Shown: piece after piece, positions 29,409-38,442 of the stretch
How positions within the stretch are numbered: position 1 is the stretch's first letter
Layout: each line of letters begins with the position of its first letter
From: Paulinella micropora
Lineage: Eukaryota > Cercozoa > Imbricatea > Euglyphida > Paulinellidae
DNA length: 64,000 nucleotides
Assembly: GCA_019918135.1 (NCBI GenBank)
Contig: WBZZ01005231.1
Location: forward strand, 295,001 to 359,000
Direction of reading: 5' to 3'
Notes under the pieces: generated by a model
Told to the model about the DNA's origin: nothing
The model's input: only the letters and a program-made list of their open reading frames with translations
Database searches by the model: none
Program-made: the position numbers and the translations under genes

Positions 29409-30082
29409 ATGGACGAGGATAAAATCCTGGCTATCCGAGCGCGGTCGAGCGATAATCATGACTCGGACGACAGCGACGTCAAGCGAGAGGAAGAGAAGTG
29501 GTCTTCGAGGCACGAGCAATATTTTGCCAGCGTGGTGGACGAGTGTGCCCTGCACGCGCGCCTCAACAACTCGGCCGGCTACTACTACTACAACCGTTTT
29601 CTGTTGTTTGGCTTGCTGTCTACGATCGTGCCGGCGATTTGTTCCGTTATTGTAGGAAATTTCGGCTTCAAGGCATGTGAAGCAGGCCGGGCGGGCTACG
29701 ACTGGGTCAGCGTGACCTGCCTGATCGTAGTAGCCATCGTCTCCGGCACCAACAGCTTTTTCAACTTTGCCAGAAAGCAGAGCGCCACTTCTCCTGCGAG
29801 ATCCTCTTTGAAATGGTCAAGAATGAACTGTCCGTAGAAATGACCAAGAAGAGGCGCTTTAGATTAGCGGTGGACGTGCTGCTGGTCAAGATTACCATGG
29901 CCCTGGAGAAAGTGCGTTCGAACGAGCAGGTTATACCGGGCGTGGTGCTGTGGGCGCACCGCCTGGACCGCGAGAAGCTGGCCAAAGCGCGCGCGCAGAT
30001 GGTCACGAGCGGCGACCCGGTCAGGATCCACCAGAGCACGCCCGTGACGCTGGGCAGGCACCTGATCCCGATGCCTACTTAG
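29409..30082 (+). CDS. Two-helix membrane protein, SLATT-like (frameshifted)
   Basis: About 224 codons. An acidic N-terminus, HEQYFASVVDECALHARLNN, then two membrane helices FLLFGLLSTIVPAICSVIVG and VSVTCLIVVAIVSGTNSFFNF. A frameshift near 29775 links to FEMVKNELSVEMTKKRR and a helical tail. Two helices followed by a long soluble helix is the layout of SLATT/DUF4231-type proteins, known from bacterial defence loci and also found in large DNA viruses. A TCTTGC variant of the late motif (29379) lies 25 nt upstream. Role unknown. Confidence 0.55.
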
Positions 30083-30426
30083 CTGATGGTGCAGACCTTG
30101 GGACACAGCTCGCAGCAGTTGGTAGCGAGGGCGGCCTTCACGAGCTCCCAGATGACATCGACCACTGGCGGAATCAGCTTGTCCACGTTGTCGTCGGGAC
30201 ACAAGTCCACGAGCACGGAAACGAGGATCTGCTTCTTCTCCTCGCCCGTATGGTTAGTATAGAGAGCAAGGTACTTGACCCCGTGAACAATGAGCTGCGG
30301 CACTGACTGCCAGCTGAAATCGCTGTATGTCCGCTTGAGCTCGAGTGCGAGCTCGTGCGAGGTTACAGTGATGGACTCTGGCGACGAGGGCATCAGCCGT
30401 TGTTCGGTCTTACGTCTTTGCAACAT
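30079..30426 (-). CDS. Small helical protein, unrecognised
   Basis: 115 aa, intact: VPQLIVHGVKYLALYTNHTG, EEKKQILVSVLVDLC and IPPVVDVIWELVKAALATNCC. The pattern, a helix, then EEKK and a second helix pair with cysteines, resembles small conserved proteins of large DNA viruses, but no function is known to me. Its end overlaps the preceding convergent gene by 4 nt. Confidence 0.5.
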   Translation of the reverse strand: MLQRRKTEQRLMPSSPESITVTSHELALELKRTYSDFSWQSVPQLIVHGVKYLALYTNHTGEEKKQILVSVLVDLCPDDNVDKLIPPVVDVIWELVKAALATNCCELCPKVCTIS

Positions 30427-30538
30427 GATTCGTTCTTTGTTTTGTTTGCGCCATAAGAAAAAAATATATCCTCTTTTCCTTTACTATTAAAAGAGGAATG
30501 GCCTTGCTGAAGCTGGACAACCGGCAGCTGAACGAATT

Positions 30539-31516
30539 ATGGACACTGAAGAAAAACTGCTCGTGCCGGAAGAATCGCGGTTTTGTCTCTTTCCCATCAG
30601 GCGTCCGGACCTGTATTCATTCTATGAAGCTTCCCTGCGCTCGTTCTGGACGGCAGACGAGCTTGATCTGAGCCGGGAACAGGCAGATTTCAAGAAGCTG
30701 AGCGCGGACGAGCAGCATTTTATTAAGATGGTGCTGGGCTTTTTCGCCTCGAGCGACGGCATCATCCAAGAAAACCTGGCCGCTAATTTTTTGGCCGAAG
30801 TGCAATATTCCGAAGCGAGACTTTTTTATTCTTACCAGATCTTTAATGAGGCCGAACACTCGCGGACCTACAGCCTGTTGATCGATACGATCATCAGCGA
30901 CCAGCAAGAAAAAGACAAGTTGTTCAATGCGATCACGCAGGTCCCGACCGTCGCACAAAAAGCCAAGTGGGCGCTGCAGTGGCTCAGCCCGGCCCGGTCT
31001 TCGTTTGCCGAGCGGCTGGTGGCGTTCGCTTGTGTGGAACTTGTCCAGTTCGCCTCTTCTTTCGCCTCCATCTTTTGGCTGAAACAAAAGCACCCGGGCC
31101 TGCTGCAGGGCCTGTGCACCAGCAACGAGTTTATTGCGCGGGACGAGACACAGCACGGCCTGTTCGCGTGCCATTTGTACAAGCACCACGTGTCGAACAA
31201 GCTGCAGATGTCGCGCATTTTCCAGATCGTGGCCGGCTGTGTCGAGGTCGAGCGGAGGTTCATCAGCGAGTCGCTGCCGGTGGCCTTGCTGGGCCTGAAC
31301 GCCACGCTGATGGAACGGTACGTTGAGTTCGTGGCCGACGGCCTGCTGCAGAACTTGGGCCTGAGCGAAAAGCTATACGGAGTGGCCAAGTGTCCCTTGC
31401 CCTTCATGGAGCAGCTAGGCGTGGTAGGCAAGACTAACTTTTTCGAGAAAAGAGTGAGCGAGTACGCGCGGGCGCCGGCCAAGGAGCCGGAATGGGGCCT
31501 AGACCAGGACTTCTAG
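30539..31516 (+). CDS. Ribonucleoside-diphosphate reductase, small subunit (class I)
   Basis: 325 aa, intact. Metal ligands are in expected places: Asp in TADELDLSRE, Glu in IIQENLA, Glu/Tyr/His in EARLFYSYQIFNEAEHSRTY (FYSY includes the radical tyrosine position), then Glu and His in ARDETQHGLFACHLY. NEFIARDETQH is the R2 signature. The C-terminus (EWGLDQDF) has the acidic-aromatic tail that docks to R1. Start 30539 opens directly on LLVPEESRFCLFPI. An earlier ATG at 30499 is in another frame. It pairs with 5295-7559. Confidence 0.97.
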   Translation: MDTEEKLLVPEESRFCLFPIRRPDLYSFYEASLRSFWTADELDLSREQADFKKLSADEQHFIKMVLGFFASSDGIIQENLAANFLAEVQYSEARLFYSYQIFNEAEHSRTYSLLIDTIISDQQEKDKLFNAITQVPTVAQKAKWALQWLSPARSSFAERLVAFACVELVQFASSFASIFWLKQKHPGLLQGLCTSNEFIARDETQHGLFACHLYKHHVSNKLQMSRIFQIVAGCVEVERRFISESLPVALLGLNATLMERYVEFVADGLLQNLGLSEKLYGVAKCPLPFMEQLGVVGKTNFFEKRVSEYARAPAKEPEWGLDQDF

Positions 31517-31794
31517 CCATTGATGGTGTCAGGCAGCTCTACGACCGTCTCTTCTAATGCCATTTCGGCCTCGACGGCCGCGTGGGCGGCAGACTCGGCG
31601 GCCGCCTCCGCTTCCTCTTCTTGCTGGATCAATTGCTTGATCTGCAGGCGCGTCTCCCTACAACCACAGACCTTTTCACAGAGTGCGATCTGCAGCTGTA
31701 ACTTCTCCCGTTCTACGGCCAGGATCCGGCGGCGGGCTAGGCACATGGCCAGCTCGTTCTCGTTCTCGGCTAGTGCTTGTCGTAACGCGTCCAT
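31513..31794 (-). CDS. Coiled-coil small protein
   Basis: 93 aa: LRQALAENENELAMCLARRR, CEKVCGCRETRLQIKQLIQQ and an Ala/Glu-rich helix. Convergent with RNR2 with a 4-nt overlap. Possibly a virion or regulatory protein; no family recognised. Confidence 0.45.
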   Translation of the reverse strand: MDALRQALAENENELAMCLARRRILAVEREKLQLQIALCEKVCGCRETRLQIKQLIQQEEEAEAAAESAAHAAVEAEMALEETVVELPDTING

Positions 31795-31830
31795 TTTTAA
31801 TTAAAAAATACAGACTCGAAAGAAAAAAAA

Positions 31831-34449
31831 TTAGCCCGGGATCTCGGTAATAGCCACAAAGCCTCTTTCCCAGACTTGTGATCCGACGTTTGCCATGTAG
31901 TTTACGGCAGTTGCTGTGCCTCCAGTAACCTCGATCCAGATGTACTCGTTCGCGGCCACTTCTACTACGCCAGACAGATTCACTGTCGTATACTGCCCGT
32001 TGAAAGAAGTACCGTTGCTAAAGGCAGAAGAGTTCAGCCAGCGCACCGACGCGATCGCCACGTTGCTGGCCGGCCTGCTAGCGCTCTTCTCGACCCAGGC
32101 CTCGGCGTTCATGGGACTGCTAGTGGCAGTGTTTTTGAATTTGATGCAGGCATCAACGAGCCATTTCCTGGTCATGCCCGAAGTGTTCTGGAACGTGGTG
32201 TAGCTGGTAGAAGCGTTGCCCGAGTTGCTAGTCAAGCGAGTGATATTGCCGAAGGAAGGCGCGATTCTCACCGTGTTGTCGTAAGTCATGATCCTGGTAG
32301 CACCATTAGCAAAAGTCAGCGCGGTTTCGCACAGCCAGTGGCCGTAGTCCCAGGTGCCCAGCTCGAACTCGCCGAGGTCGTTGATCTGGAGCACGCGGTC
32401 CGTGCCGGCGGAAGGCAACGCGGTTGGCAGCTTCAGCGTGTTTTTGCCGCACACGATCGAATCCACGCCCGTGAGGCCAGTGGCAGTGGCCGACACGCCC
32501 TCGGACTCAACGACGGGCGCAAAGGTCCCCACAACGGACGCGGCACTCGAATGTACCGAAGTGACAATAAACCGGTGGTAGTAATAGAACGCGGTCGACG
32601 CGGGCGCGCTCGAGTTCAGGGTCTGTGACGTCGTGGTAAAAGAGAAGTTACCGGACCAGACCAGTGTCCAAGTACTGCCATTGTCCGACCCCGCCAACGT
32701 GAAGCTTTTGGTTGAGGTACTGAGAGTAACTCCGTTGGTCAACGCGAAGCTCGTGATCCTGTACCGGCGCCGCTGGTGCTGGAGCGTAAAGTACTCGCCG
32801 TACACGTTGCTGCCGCCTACGTTGGTAACGGCGTTGTTGGTCGTGTTGATACTCCCGTCCGAGTTGTAGTTGCCGAGGCTAGTCCAGCCATTGGCAGCGA
32901 CACCATCGAAAACTCTCCAGCTCTCTTGGCTTACTTGTGCGGAAGAGTGGCTGAGCACCCAGTTAGGGTCCGTGGTAGGCGTATAGGCCGACATGGAAGT
33001 CCAGGTTGGCAGCGCCACCGAACCAGAAGTCACAACCGTGGTGGAGGTGCTCTGGGTCACCATCTGCCCCGCAGAAGTCAGGCTCAGAACGGCAGTCTGG
33101 GCCGGCGCGGAGGCTAACTGGGTGAATAACGAGCTGGCCGCCCCTGTCGCTAGCTGGCCGCTGGAATCAAGGGTCACTAACGCAGTGCTACCAGGCAGAG
33201 CGGTCGGTAGCTGGAGTGCAGAGGAGCCAGAAGCCGGAGCGGAAAGCGTGCTGGTACCTCCCGCCCCGCTGAGAGACAGTGAGCTGGCCGCCCCTGTCGC
33301 GAGCTGGCCTCCCGAGTCCACTGTCACGAGCGAGGTGCTGCCAGGCAGCGAACCCAGTGTCTTTAGTGACGAAGCACTCAGCGCCCCGGCCGGGGTCAGC
33401 GACACCAGCGACGTCGCCGCGGGAGGGTCGGCGTTGATTGTCAGCGTGGTCAGGTAGCCAGTGTTGGTCGCGGTGCTGGCAGCGAGAGTAAGCGGGGCAG
33501 AATCTGGCACGAACGTCGGCACAAGGCCGCCGATCTGGCAGCTGGTAGTTGCGACGGCCTGGATCTGCTCGACCACAAGCCGGTGGTACTTGTAGGCGCT
33601 GTTGCCAGCAGAGGGGGTCAGCGTGTTCAGTGTGTAAGTGCCTCCAGTTAGGCTAGTAAAGCGGTTTAGGTCGACCCAGGTCGAGTCGTTATCAGAGCCC
33701 TGGAGCAACACTTGTTTGGGTGACCAGGTGTTACCGTTAGGCGAACCCCATATGTCAATAGAGGACATTCGGTGCTTGCGCGGGTTGTATATCTTAATCC
33801 ACTGGCTGCCCACACCGTTGACATACCCACCATTAGAGGCCCAGTAATAAAAGTTGTTGTTCTGCACAACTTTGTCCACCCAGTAGTCGGAGTTGGCGTT
33901 CGAGGAAGAAGCCGCCAGAGTCCACGAATTCGCGGTCGCCAAGGTGCCCGAAACGACTGTCCAGCTATTGTAGGCGGTCGGCCAGACTGGTCCTGTCACT
34001 TCGGTCGTAGGTTGCTGTGTGTGACTGAGCTGGCCACTGGCGCCGATAGTCACTAGTGACGTGCTGCTTGGTAGAGCGGTCGGCAGCCTGAGCGAAGAAG
34101 AACCAGTAGTCGGAGCGGAAAGCGTGCTGTCGCCGCCCGCCCCCGTCAGCTTGAGCGTCGACGAGTTCACGAGATTCGCGAGCGACACTTGGTGGGGGTT
34201 GTTGTAGTTCGTCGTGTGTGAGGTGAAGGCGGTAGTAGTAGGAGCTCCGACCTGGGCGGCCGTGACTTGGTGAGGGTTGGCGTAGTCTATTAAGTGACTG
34301 CTGAGGCCCGGCGCGCCGTCACTCGCCCATCTCACGCCCCCGTCGCCGTCCGAGACGAGGACGTCGCCGTTCTGTCCGGCCCCCGGCAGCACAAAAGAGT
34401 CAGTCGAGCCATCGAGCCGGCGGCGCTTGTTTCCCCGGCCAGAGTCCAT
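31831..34449 (-). CDS. Fibre-like attachment protein with discoidin-like domains
   Basis: 872 aa, intact. A basic N-terminus (GNKRRRLDGS) precedes tail-fibre-type repeats DYANPHQVTAAQVGAPT and NYNNPHQVSLANLV (about 50-90), then Gly/Ser/Thr-rich repeats such as STSLVT...GQLATGAASS and GAGG.STLSAP, interspersed with two F5/8 C-like (discoidin) domains: ..NSDYWVDKVVQ..NGVGSQWIKIYNPRKHRM (about 190-310) and ..SWRVFDGVAANGWTS...YGEYFTLQHQRRRYRI (about 495-640). The C-terminal 120 residues are beta-rich with WVDACIKFKN. A receptor-binding fibre at the vertex is the likely role. A TCTTGG motif lies upstream on its strand. Confidence 0.65.
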   Translation of the reverse strand: MDSGRGNKRRRLDGSTDSFVLPGAGQNGDVLVSDGDGGVRWASDGAPGLSSHLIDYANPHQVTAAQVGAPTTTAFTSHTTNYNNPHQVSLANLVNSSTLKLTGAGGDSTLSAPTTGSSSLRLPTALPSSTSLVTIGASGQLSHTQQPTTEVTGPVWPTAYNSWTVVSGTLATANSWTLAASSSNANSDYWVDKVVQNNNFYYWASNGGYVNGVGSQWIKIYNPRKHRMSSIDIWGSPNGNTWSPKQVLLQGSDNDSTWVDLNRFTSLTGGTYTLNTLTPSAGNSAYKYHRLVVEQIQAVATTSCQIGGLVPTFVPDSAPLTLAASTATNTGYLTTLTINADPPAATSLVSLTPAGALSASSLKTLGSLPGSTSLVTVDSGGQLATGAASSLSLSGAGGTSTLSAPASGSSALQLPTALPGSTALVTLDSSGQLATGAASSLFTQLASAPAQTAVLSLTSAGQMVTQSTSTTVVTSGSVALPTWTSMSAYTPTTDPNWVLSHSSAQVSQESWRVFDGVAANGWTSLGNYNSDGSINTTNNAVTNVGGSNVYGEYFTLQHQRRRYRITSFALTNGVTLSTSTKSFTLAGSDNGSTWTLVWSGNFSFTTTSQTLNSSAPASTAFYYYHRFIVTSVHSSAASVVGTFAPVVESEGVSATATGLTGVDSIVCGKNTLKLPTALPSAGTDRVLQINDLGEFELGTWDYGHWLCETALTFANGATRIMTYDNTVRIAPSFGNITRLTSNSGNASTSYTTFQNTSGMTRKWLVDACIKFKNTATSSPMNAEAWVEKSASRPASNVAIASVRWLNSSAFSNGTSFNGQYTTVNLSGVVEVAANEYIWIEVTGGTATAVNYMANVGSQVWERGFVAITEIPG

Positions 34450-34498
34450 TCAGTTTACTGACTCACCAAGAGAGAAAAAAAAAAGTTTTTAGTTATTT

Positions 34499-34717
34499 TT
34501 ACAGAATCTCGTCCAGGAAATTGTCCACGAAGCGCATCCGCTCCGCCCAAGTGTCTCCGCCGGGGACGTCTCGCGCGGGGTTGATGCAGGCGCCGTCACC
34601 ATAAGGGCGGCACACGAGGGAGGCTAAGTCACGAGGGTCCCCCTTTTTACAAGTCCCCGACCAGTACAGTTGCCCTTCAAAAAAGCAGGCGCCACAGGTA
34701 GGACAAACAGCTAGCAT
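34499..34717 (-). CDS. Small zinc-finger protein
   Basis: 72 aa. CPTCGACFFEGQLYW...TCKKGDPRDLASLVCRPYG: a CxxC pair and later cysteines, with a K-K-G-D-P-x-D-L-A-x-L-V-C block typical of small zinc proteins in large viruses and phages. Preceded on the minus strand by a T-run plus TCTTCGTTGC element. Function unknown. Confidence 0.55.
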   Translation of the reverse strand: MLAVCPTCGACFFEGQLYWSGTCKKGDPRDLASLVCRPYGDGACINPARDVPGGDTWAERMRFVDNFLDEIL

Positions 34718-34780
34718 TTGTCGACCACGCTTTCAATGATATTAAAAGCAACGAAGAAAAAAAAACAAACGAGGAAATTA

Positions 34781-34872
34781 TCAAAGAGACCGATATTTAT
34801 GAAAACATCAGTCTCTTTGAAAATGGGCCAATTTGGCCAATGATTTCAGGGGAGAGGTGGCCAAGTTGGCCC
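34781..34872. other. Two successive inverted repeats between genes
   Basis: First pair: TCAAAGAGAC (34781-34790) with GTCTCTTTGA (34811-34820). Second pair: GGGCCAATTTGGCCA (34825-34839) with TGGCCAAGTTGGCCC (34858-34872), one mismatch. They lie in the 280-bp noncoding gap 34718-34998, adjacent to each other, as two stem-loops. Possible roles are a replication, packaging or 3'-end signal. Confidence 0.65.
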
Positions 34873-34998
34873 ATCCCCGTTTGCACGAAGTCAAGTGTTT
34901 GTCGCACGAAGAACCAGAGGAAAAGACGGTTTAATTATTTTTTTACTGCTCGGCCAGTAGAGCGCGGACTCTTTGGAAGAACACACGGAGCCTCCTGT

Positions 34999-35814
34999 TT
35001 ACTTCAGCCACTGTTCCCTCCAGTACTCGTATTTACTTTCGCGGATGGTAGCAAGCGTTTTCCTGTGCATTTGCATGTCGCGCTCGGTTTCACGCTGGGG
35101 TACTAGTCTATTCGCGATAACCCATTCATCCATCCACGGTTCACCAATGCCAACACCGGGCACGTGAAGGAGGGGCAAGGACATATAATCATGTAGGCAA
35201 GCTTGGTCGTATGGGTCAAGATGACTCCATGCACCGGCCGTCCGCGGGTCCAACGGGTCATAACAGACCGGGTTGACGTATTGCCTGACCACTTCCACTA
35301 ACACGACAGGCATCTTAAACTCCTCTTCCAGCAGGGACAGCCCTTTGTGTTCCGCGGCGACCAGACTGGCCACGCTGCCCATCAGCGACCCCTCAGAGGG
35401 AGCGGTCATCACCAGCTGATCCAGTACGGAACACAACGGGACACGAGGACTGTCTCTGTATTCCCAGCAGCCTATCACGCCGCCTTCCTTGTCGTATATC
35501 AAATAACCCTCCACGGCTTCGGAGTACTTAGCCCAAGAAAAACGGACAGATCGGTCGGTTATGTCAACCATTTCCCTCAACAGGTCCAACAACATGCCAC
35601 TCGCCGGGGCGTACCCTCGAGACCTCTTGTCGTAGTAGAGACGCGCCGTAGCCTGCTTCGCGTGTTCGGACATCGGCTCGCGGGGGGCAGTGCGGGTAAG
35701 CGAGGGCAGCTCCAGGAGGCGGCGCCGCTTGAGGGGCTGGGAGTCCGTACCAGCGGTCGTCCGTTCATTCCGCAGGGCGAGCATCATTTTCCTTGGCAGG
35801 TAGGGCAGGAGCAA
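34999..35814 (-). CDS. Unrecognised protein at the right end
   Basis: 271 aa, intact; the start is either 35814 or the in-frame ATG at 35784. A Lys/Arg-rich N-terminus (QPLKRRRLLELP) is followed by a mixed helical/beta region: GYAPASGMLLDLLREMVDIT, YLIYDKEGGVIGCWEYRDSP and VLVEVVRQYVNPVCYDP. No family recognised. It is the rightmost viral gene inside the TIR, on the minus strand, so transcription of the block points away from the right end. Confidence 0.5.
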   Translation of the reverse strand: MLLPYLPRKMMLALRNERTTAGTDSQPLKRRRLLELPSLTRTAPREPMSEHAKQATARLYYDKRSRGYAPASGMLLDLLREMVDITDRSVRFSWAKYSEAVEGYLIYDKEGGVIGCWEYRDSPRVPLCSVLDQLVMTAPSEGSLMGSVASLVAAEHKGLSLLEEEFKMPVVLVEVVRQYVNPVCYDPLDPRTAGAWSHLDPYDQACLHDYMSLPLLHVPGVGIGEPWMDEWVIANRLVPQRETERDMQMHRKTLATIRESKYEYWREQWLK

Positions 35815-35884
35815 TTGCGCGGTGGCACCTAAAGCAAGAAAAAATCGAACTGGAAGAGGGACAAAGAAACTTTAGCGTGTTTTG

Positions 35885-36145
35885 CAGTCGCACTGAAATT
35901 TTCGCGGAAATTTAGCGTGTTTTGTGGCGCGGTAAATTTTCGCGAATTCGACCACTGCCAGTGGCGGGGGCAAAAATGGCAATGGGTTCGTTCCGGCTCC
36001 AGGGACTTCTTGGGTTCGCTGAGAACCCAAGTCTGAGCTCGACAAGGCCGACAACTGGTCTACCGAGGCGTGCGACCGGGCACGCGCCGCTGGTCCGGCC
36101 GGCTCCTGTCTGCCGGGCCGACGACTGCCTTTTTTTCCCATATCA
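35885..36145 (-). repeat. Right terminal inverted repeat of the viral block
   Basis: Reverse complement of the left repeat at 655-875, sharing the same ordered blocks. Its inner margin has a twofold TTTAGCGTGTTTTG (about 35871 and 35911). Outside it lie a 10-bp hairpin (36147-36171, TGCCTTTTTG with CAAAAAGGCA) and GC-rich DNA. Confidence 0.85.
36009..36031. other. TIR hairpin, right copy
   Basis: A perfect 9-bp stem (36009-36017 with 36023-36031) around a 5-nt loop. It is the equivalent of the left hairpin at 743-766. The stem bases differ between the two ends but remain complementary, so the pairing rather than the sequence is conserved. Confidence 0.75.
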
Positions 36146-36300
36146 CTGCCTTTTTGCAGGACAAAAAGGCAATACGTGCCTGAACCTGCCAAACGGCGCG
36201 GGTCGCGACCTCGACCTAAGCCAGCCAAGGGAGTAACGGACGGTGCCGTGACCAGCCCACAATCCGAGTCGGCCCCGACCCAGGAAACACTCCCAAAAAA

Positions 36301-37183
36301 ATGCGCCGAAATTCTGCCGCCATGGGTGCCACCGCCGCCACCGCCCGCCCCACCAAGCGCCGCCGCACCATCCTGCCCGGCGGCCGCCTGACCGCGCTCG
36401 CCCCGCCGCCTGGCTACAGCCCCGCCCCCTGTGACCCGGCCGCCGTGGCCCGGCTGGACGCCGCCGACCGACCCGTGCACCGGGACCCCGACTGGGACGC
36501 ACTGCTGACCAAGGCGGCCACCCAGGGGCTGGACGTCAACGACCGGCGGCTACGGCTGGCAGTAAAGCCCTACCCGTGGAGCCAGCTGGCCGCTACCGCC
36601 CTACCACCGGAGGACGCCTCGCTGCTCTCCTTGCTGGACCTCGCCCTGCTCAGCGCGCCTACCGACCCTACAGGCCTGCCGGCTGGCTCTTGCCCAGTCT
36701 GCCACTGGAGCTGCGGACCCTGCATGCCCCGGTCGCCAAGTGGCTGGGCAAGTACATGGCGGCAGTCTGTGCCCAACTAGTTTGCAGCTACCTGCCGACC
36801 CCTGCTTACTACCGCCCGCTACCCAAGGGGGCTCTGCGGAACCTACCCCGTGCCCGCCGCGGGGACCTCTACAACCTCATCTACCTGCTGTGCCCGTTCC
36901 ATAGATGGCAGGAATAGTATGACGGCCGGGGCCAGAAGCACAAGGCCCTGGCCAACCACCCCGCCATCCATGAAGCGGAATTCCAGAAAGAGTGGCTGGG
37001 ATAACACAGCCCCGGGGTACTGGAGGAAGACGACCTGCTCCACGTTGACGAGGACAATTCTCACAGAGCCTGGCGATTCTACAGATGCTACGAGCACCTG
37101 TACTGGACGGCAGTGGAAGACAAACTCAACCGGCGCCTACGGACTGTTTTCCAGCGCCTAGCTAGAGAGCTCAGCGAGTTGTA
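36301..37183 (+). pseudogene. Broken unrecognised gene outside the right TIR
   Basis: About 290 codons over three frames. The first frame holds a Pro/Arg-rich start (TKRRRTILPGGRLTALAPPP) and LLTKAATQGLDVNDRRLRL; a frameshift near 36660 leads to LLPSLPLELRTLHAPVAKWL and RGDLYNLIYLLCPFHRW; another frame, with an in-frame stop, gives HKALANHPAIHEAEF, EDDLLHVDEDNSHRAWRFYR and FQRLARELSEL. AATAAA (37190) follows the stop. Base composition is like the virus. It may be a further viral gene beyond the recognised TIR or a separate element. No function assigned. Confidence 0.45.
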
Positions 37184-37229
37184 GCGATTCAATAAAAACA
37201 CGTTCTGTTATTCCTGTTATTCTTAGCAC

Positions 37230-37375
37230 CCCCCCCCCCCCTTCAGGACCCTGAGAACATCCACTATGGGAGCTGAGAACGTGAGAGGGGGCCGAAACTT
37301 TCCTGCCCCCACCCCCCAGGAAAACTCCCCCCCCCCCCCCTTTCTCTTCTATAACTAATTTGTCTAAAAAAAGTT

Positions 37376-37415
<40 letters not shown>

Positions 37416-38430
37416 AGAGGGGGGAGGTTGTCGGATCCGGGCCAGCGTGTAACGGGTGGCATGCCACCCGGCGTCACCCGGTGTGATACAGCCGAAAGGG
37501 TGCACCACCTAATGACATTTCGGCATTGCCGAATTTTTTGTCGCAACTACTGCCTTTTTTTTCACCAGTGGCACCGGTGGCGGATTGAGAATCAGCAATA
37601 GAGACTTGAGAACGAGGTTGAAGGGACCGTGCCGCGACCCCTGAAAAAACAGAGGTTTTTTAACCCCCCCCCCAGGGTATAAAAGTCTGGCCCCCTTCTC
37701 ACGTTCTCAGGCCCCATAGTGAGAGTTCTCAGCGTATTTAGCGGTAAATTTTCTGTCGGTGGCACAGGTGGCGGGTCTCATGCAAAAAACCCCCGCTTTG
37801 GGGTTTTTTTCACCAAATTTCACTGGAATGTGGGGGATAGTCGGGGTAGAGGGGGAGGGTAGCCAGTGTTGGGGATATCCAGGGTGGGGGGGGGGGTGTA
37901 TCAATCGTCAGGGTAGCCATAGTAGGGGGGGGGTATCCATCGTCGAGGTAGCCAGGGTAGGGGGGGGTATCCGGCATCGGAGTAGCCGGGGTAGGGGGGG
38001 GGGGGGGTATCTATAGTAGAGGTAGCCAGGTTAGGGGGGGGGGGGGGTAGCCAGTGTGTACATACCCTTATAGAGGCTAAGTTCCCGCGACTAGTCCAGA
38101 CTAATTTTTCAGGTGAGGGTTGGCACACCCATGCGAAATTTGCATCGAATTTTTTAATAGGAAAAGGAACGGCCTGCACAATGGCGGAAGGGAGAAGGGA
38201 GAAGGGAGAAGGGAGAAGGGAGAAGGGAGAAGGAAAGTAACGGTAAAGCGTGCCGATTTGGGAAAACAACCCCCCTCACTCCGGTCCCGGAACACCCCCC
38301 CCCCCCCTCTCCGGTCAGAAGAAAAAAGACCACCCCCCCCCCCCCCCCTCCCCTCAGTGCCGATCAAGGGAACCCCCCCCCCCCACCCACCCAACCACAC
38401 CCCCTCCCCCCCCCCCCCCCGAGTCACCCA
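37230..38430. repeat. Homopolymer and microsatellite tract region
   Basis: No convincing gene. It contains C runs (37230-37243, 37327-37340, 37663-37672), an AG microsatellite (about 37380-37412), a G-tract array with GGTAGCCAGG-type spacers (37868-38050), a GGGAGAA array (about 38190-38230) and a C-tract array (38283-38420). Spacers of the C-tract array resemble, in reverse complement, those of the left G array. Confidence 0.75.
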
Positions 38431-38442
38431 CCACCCACGTTT

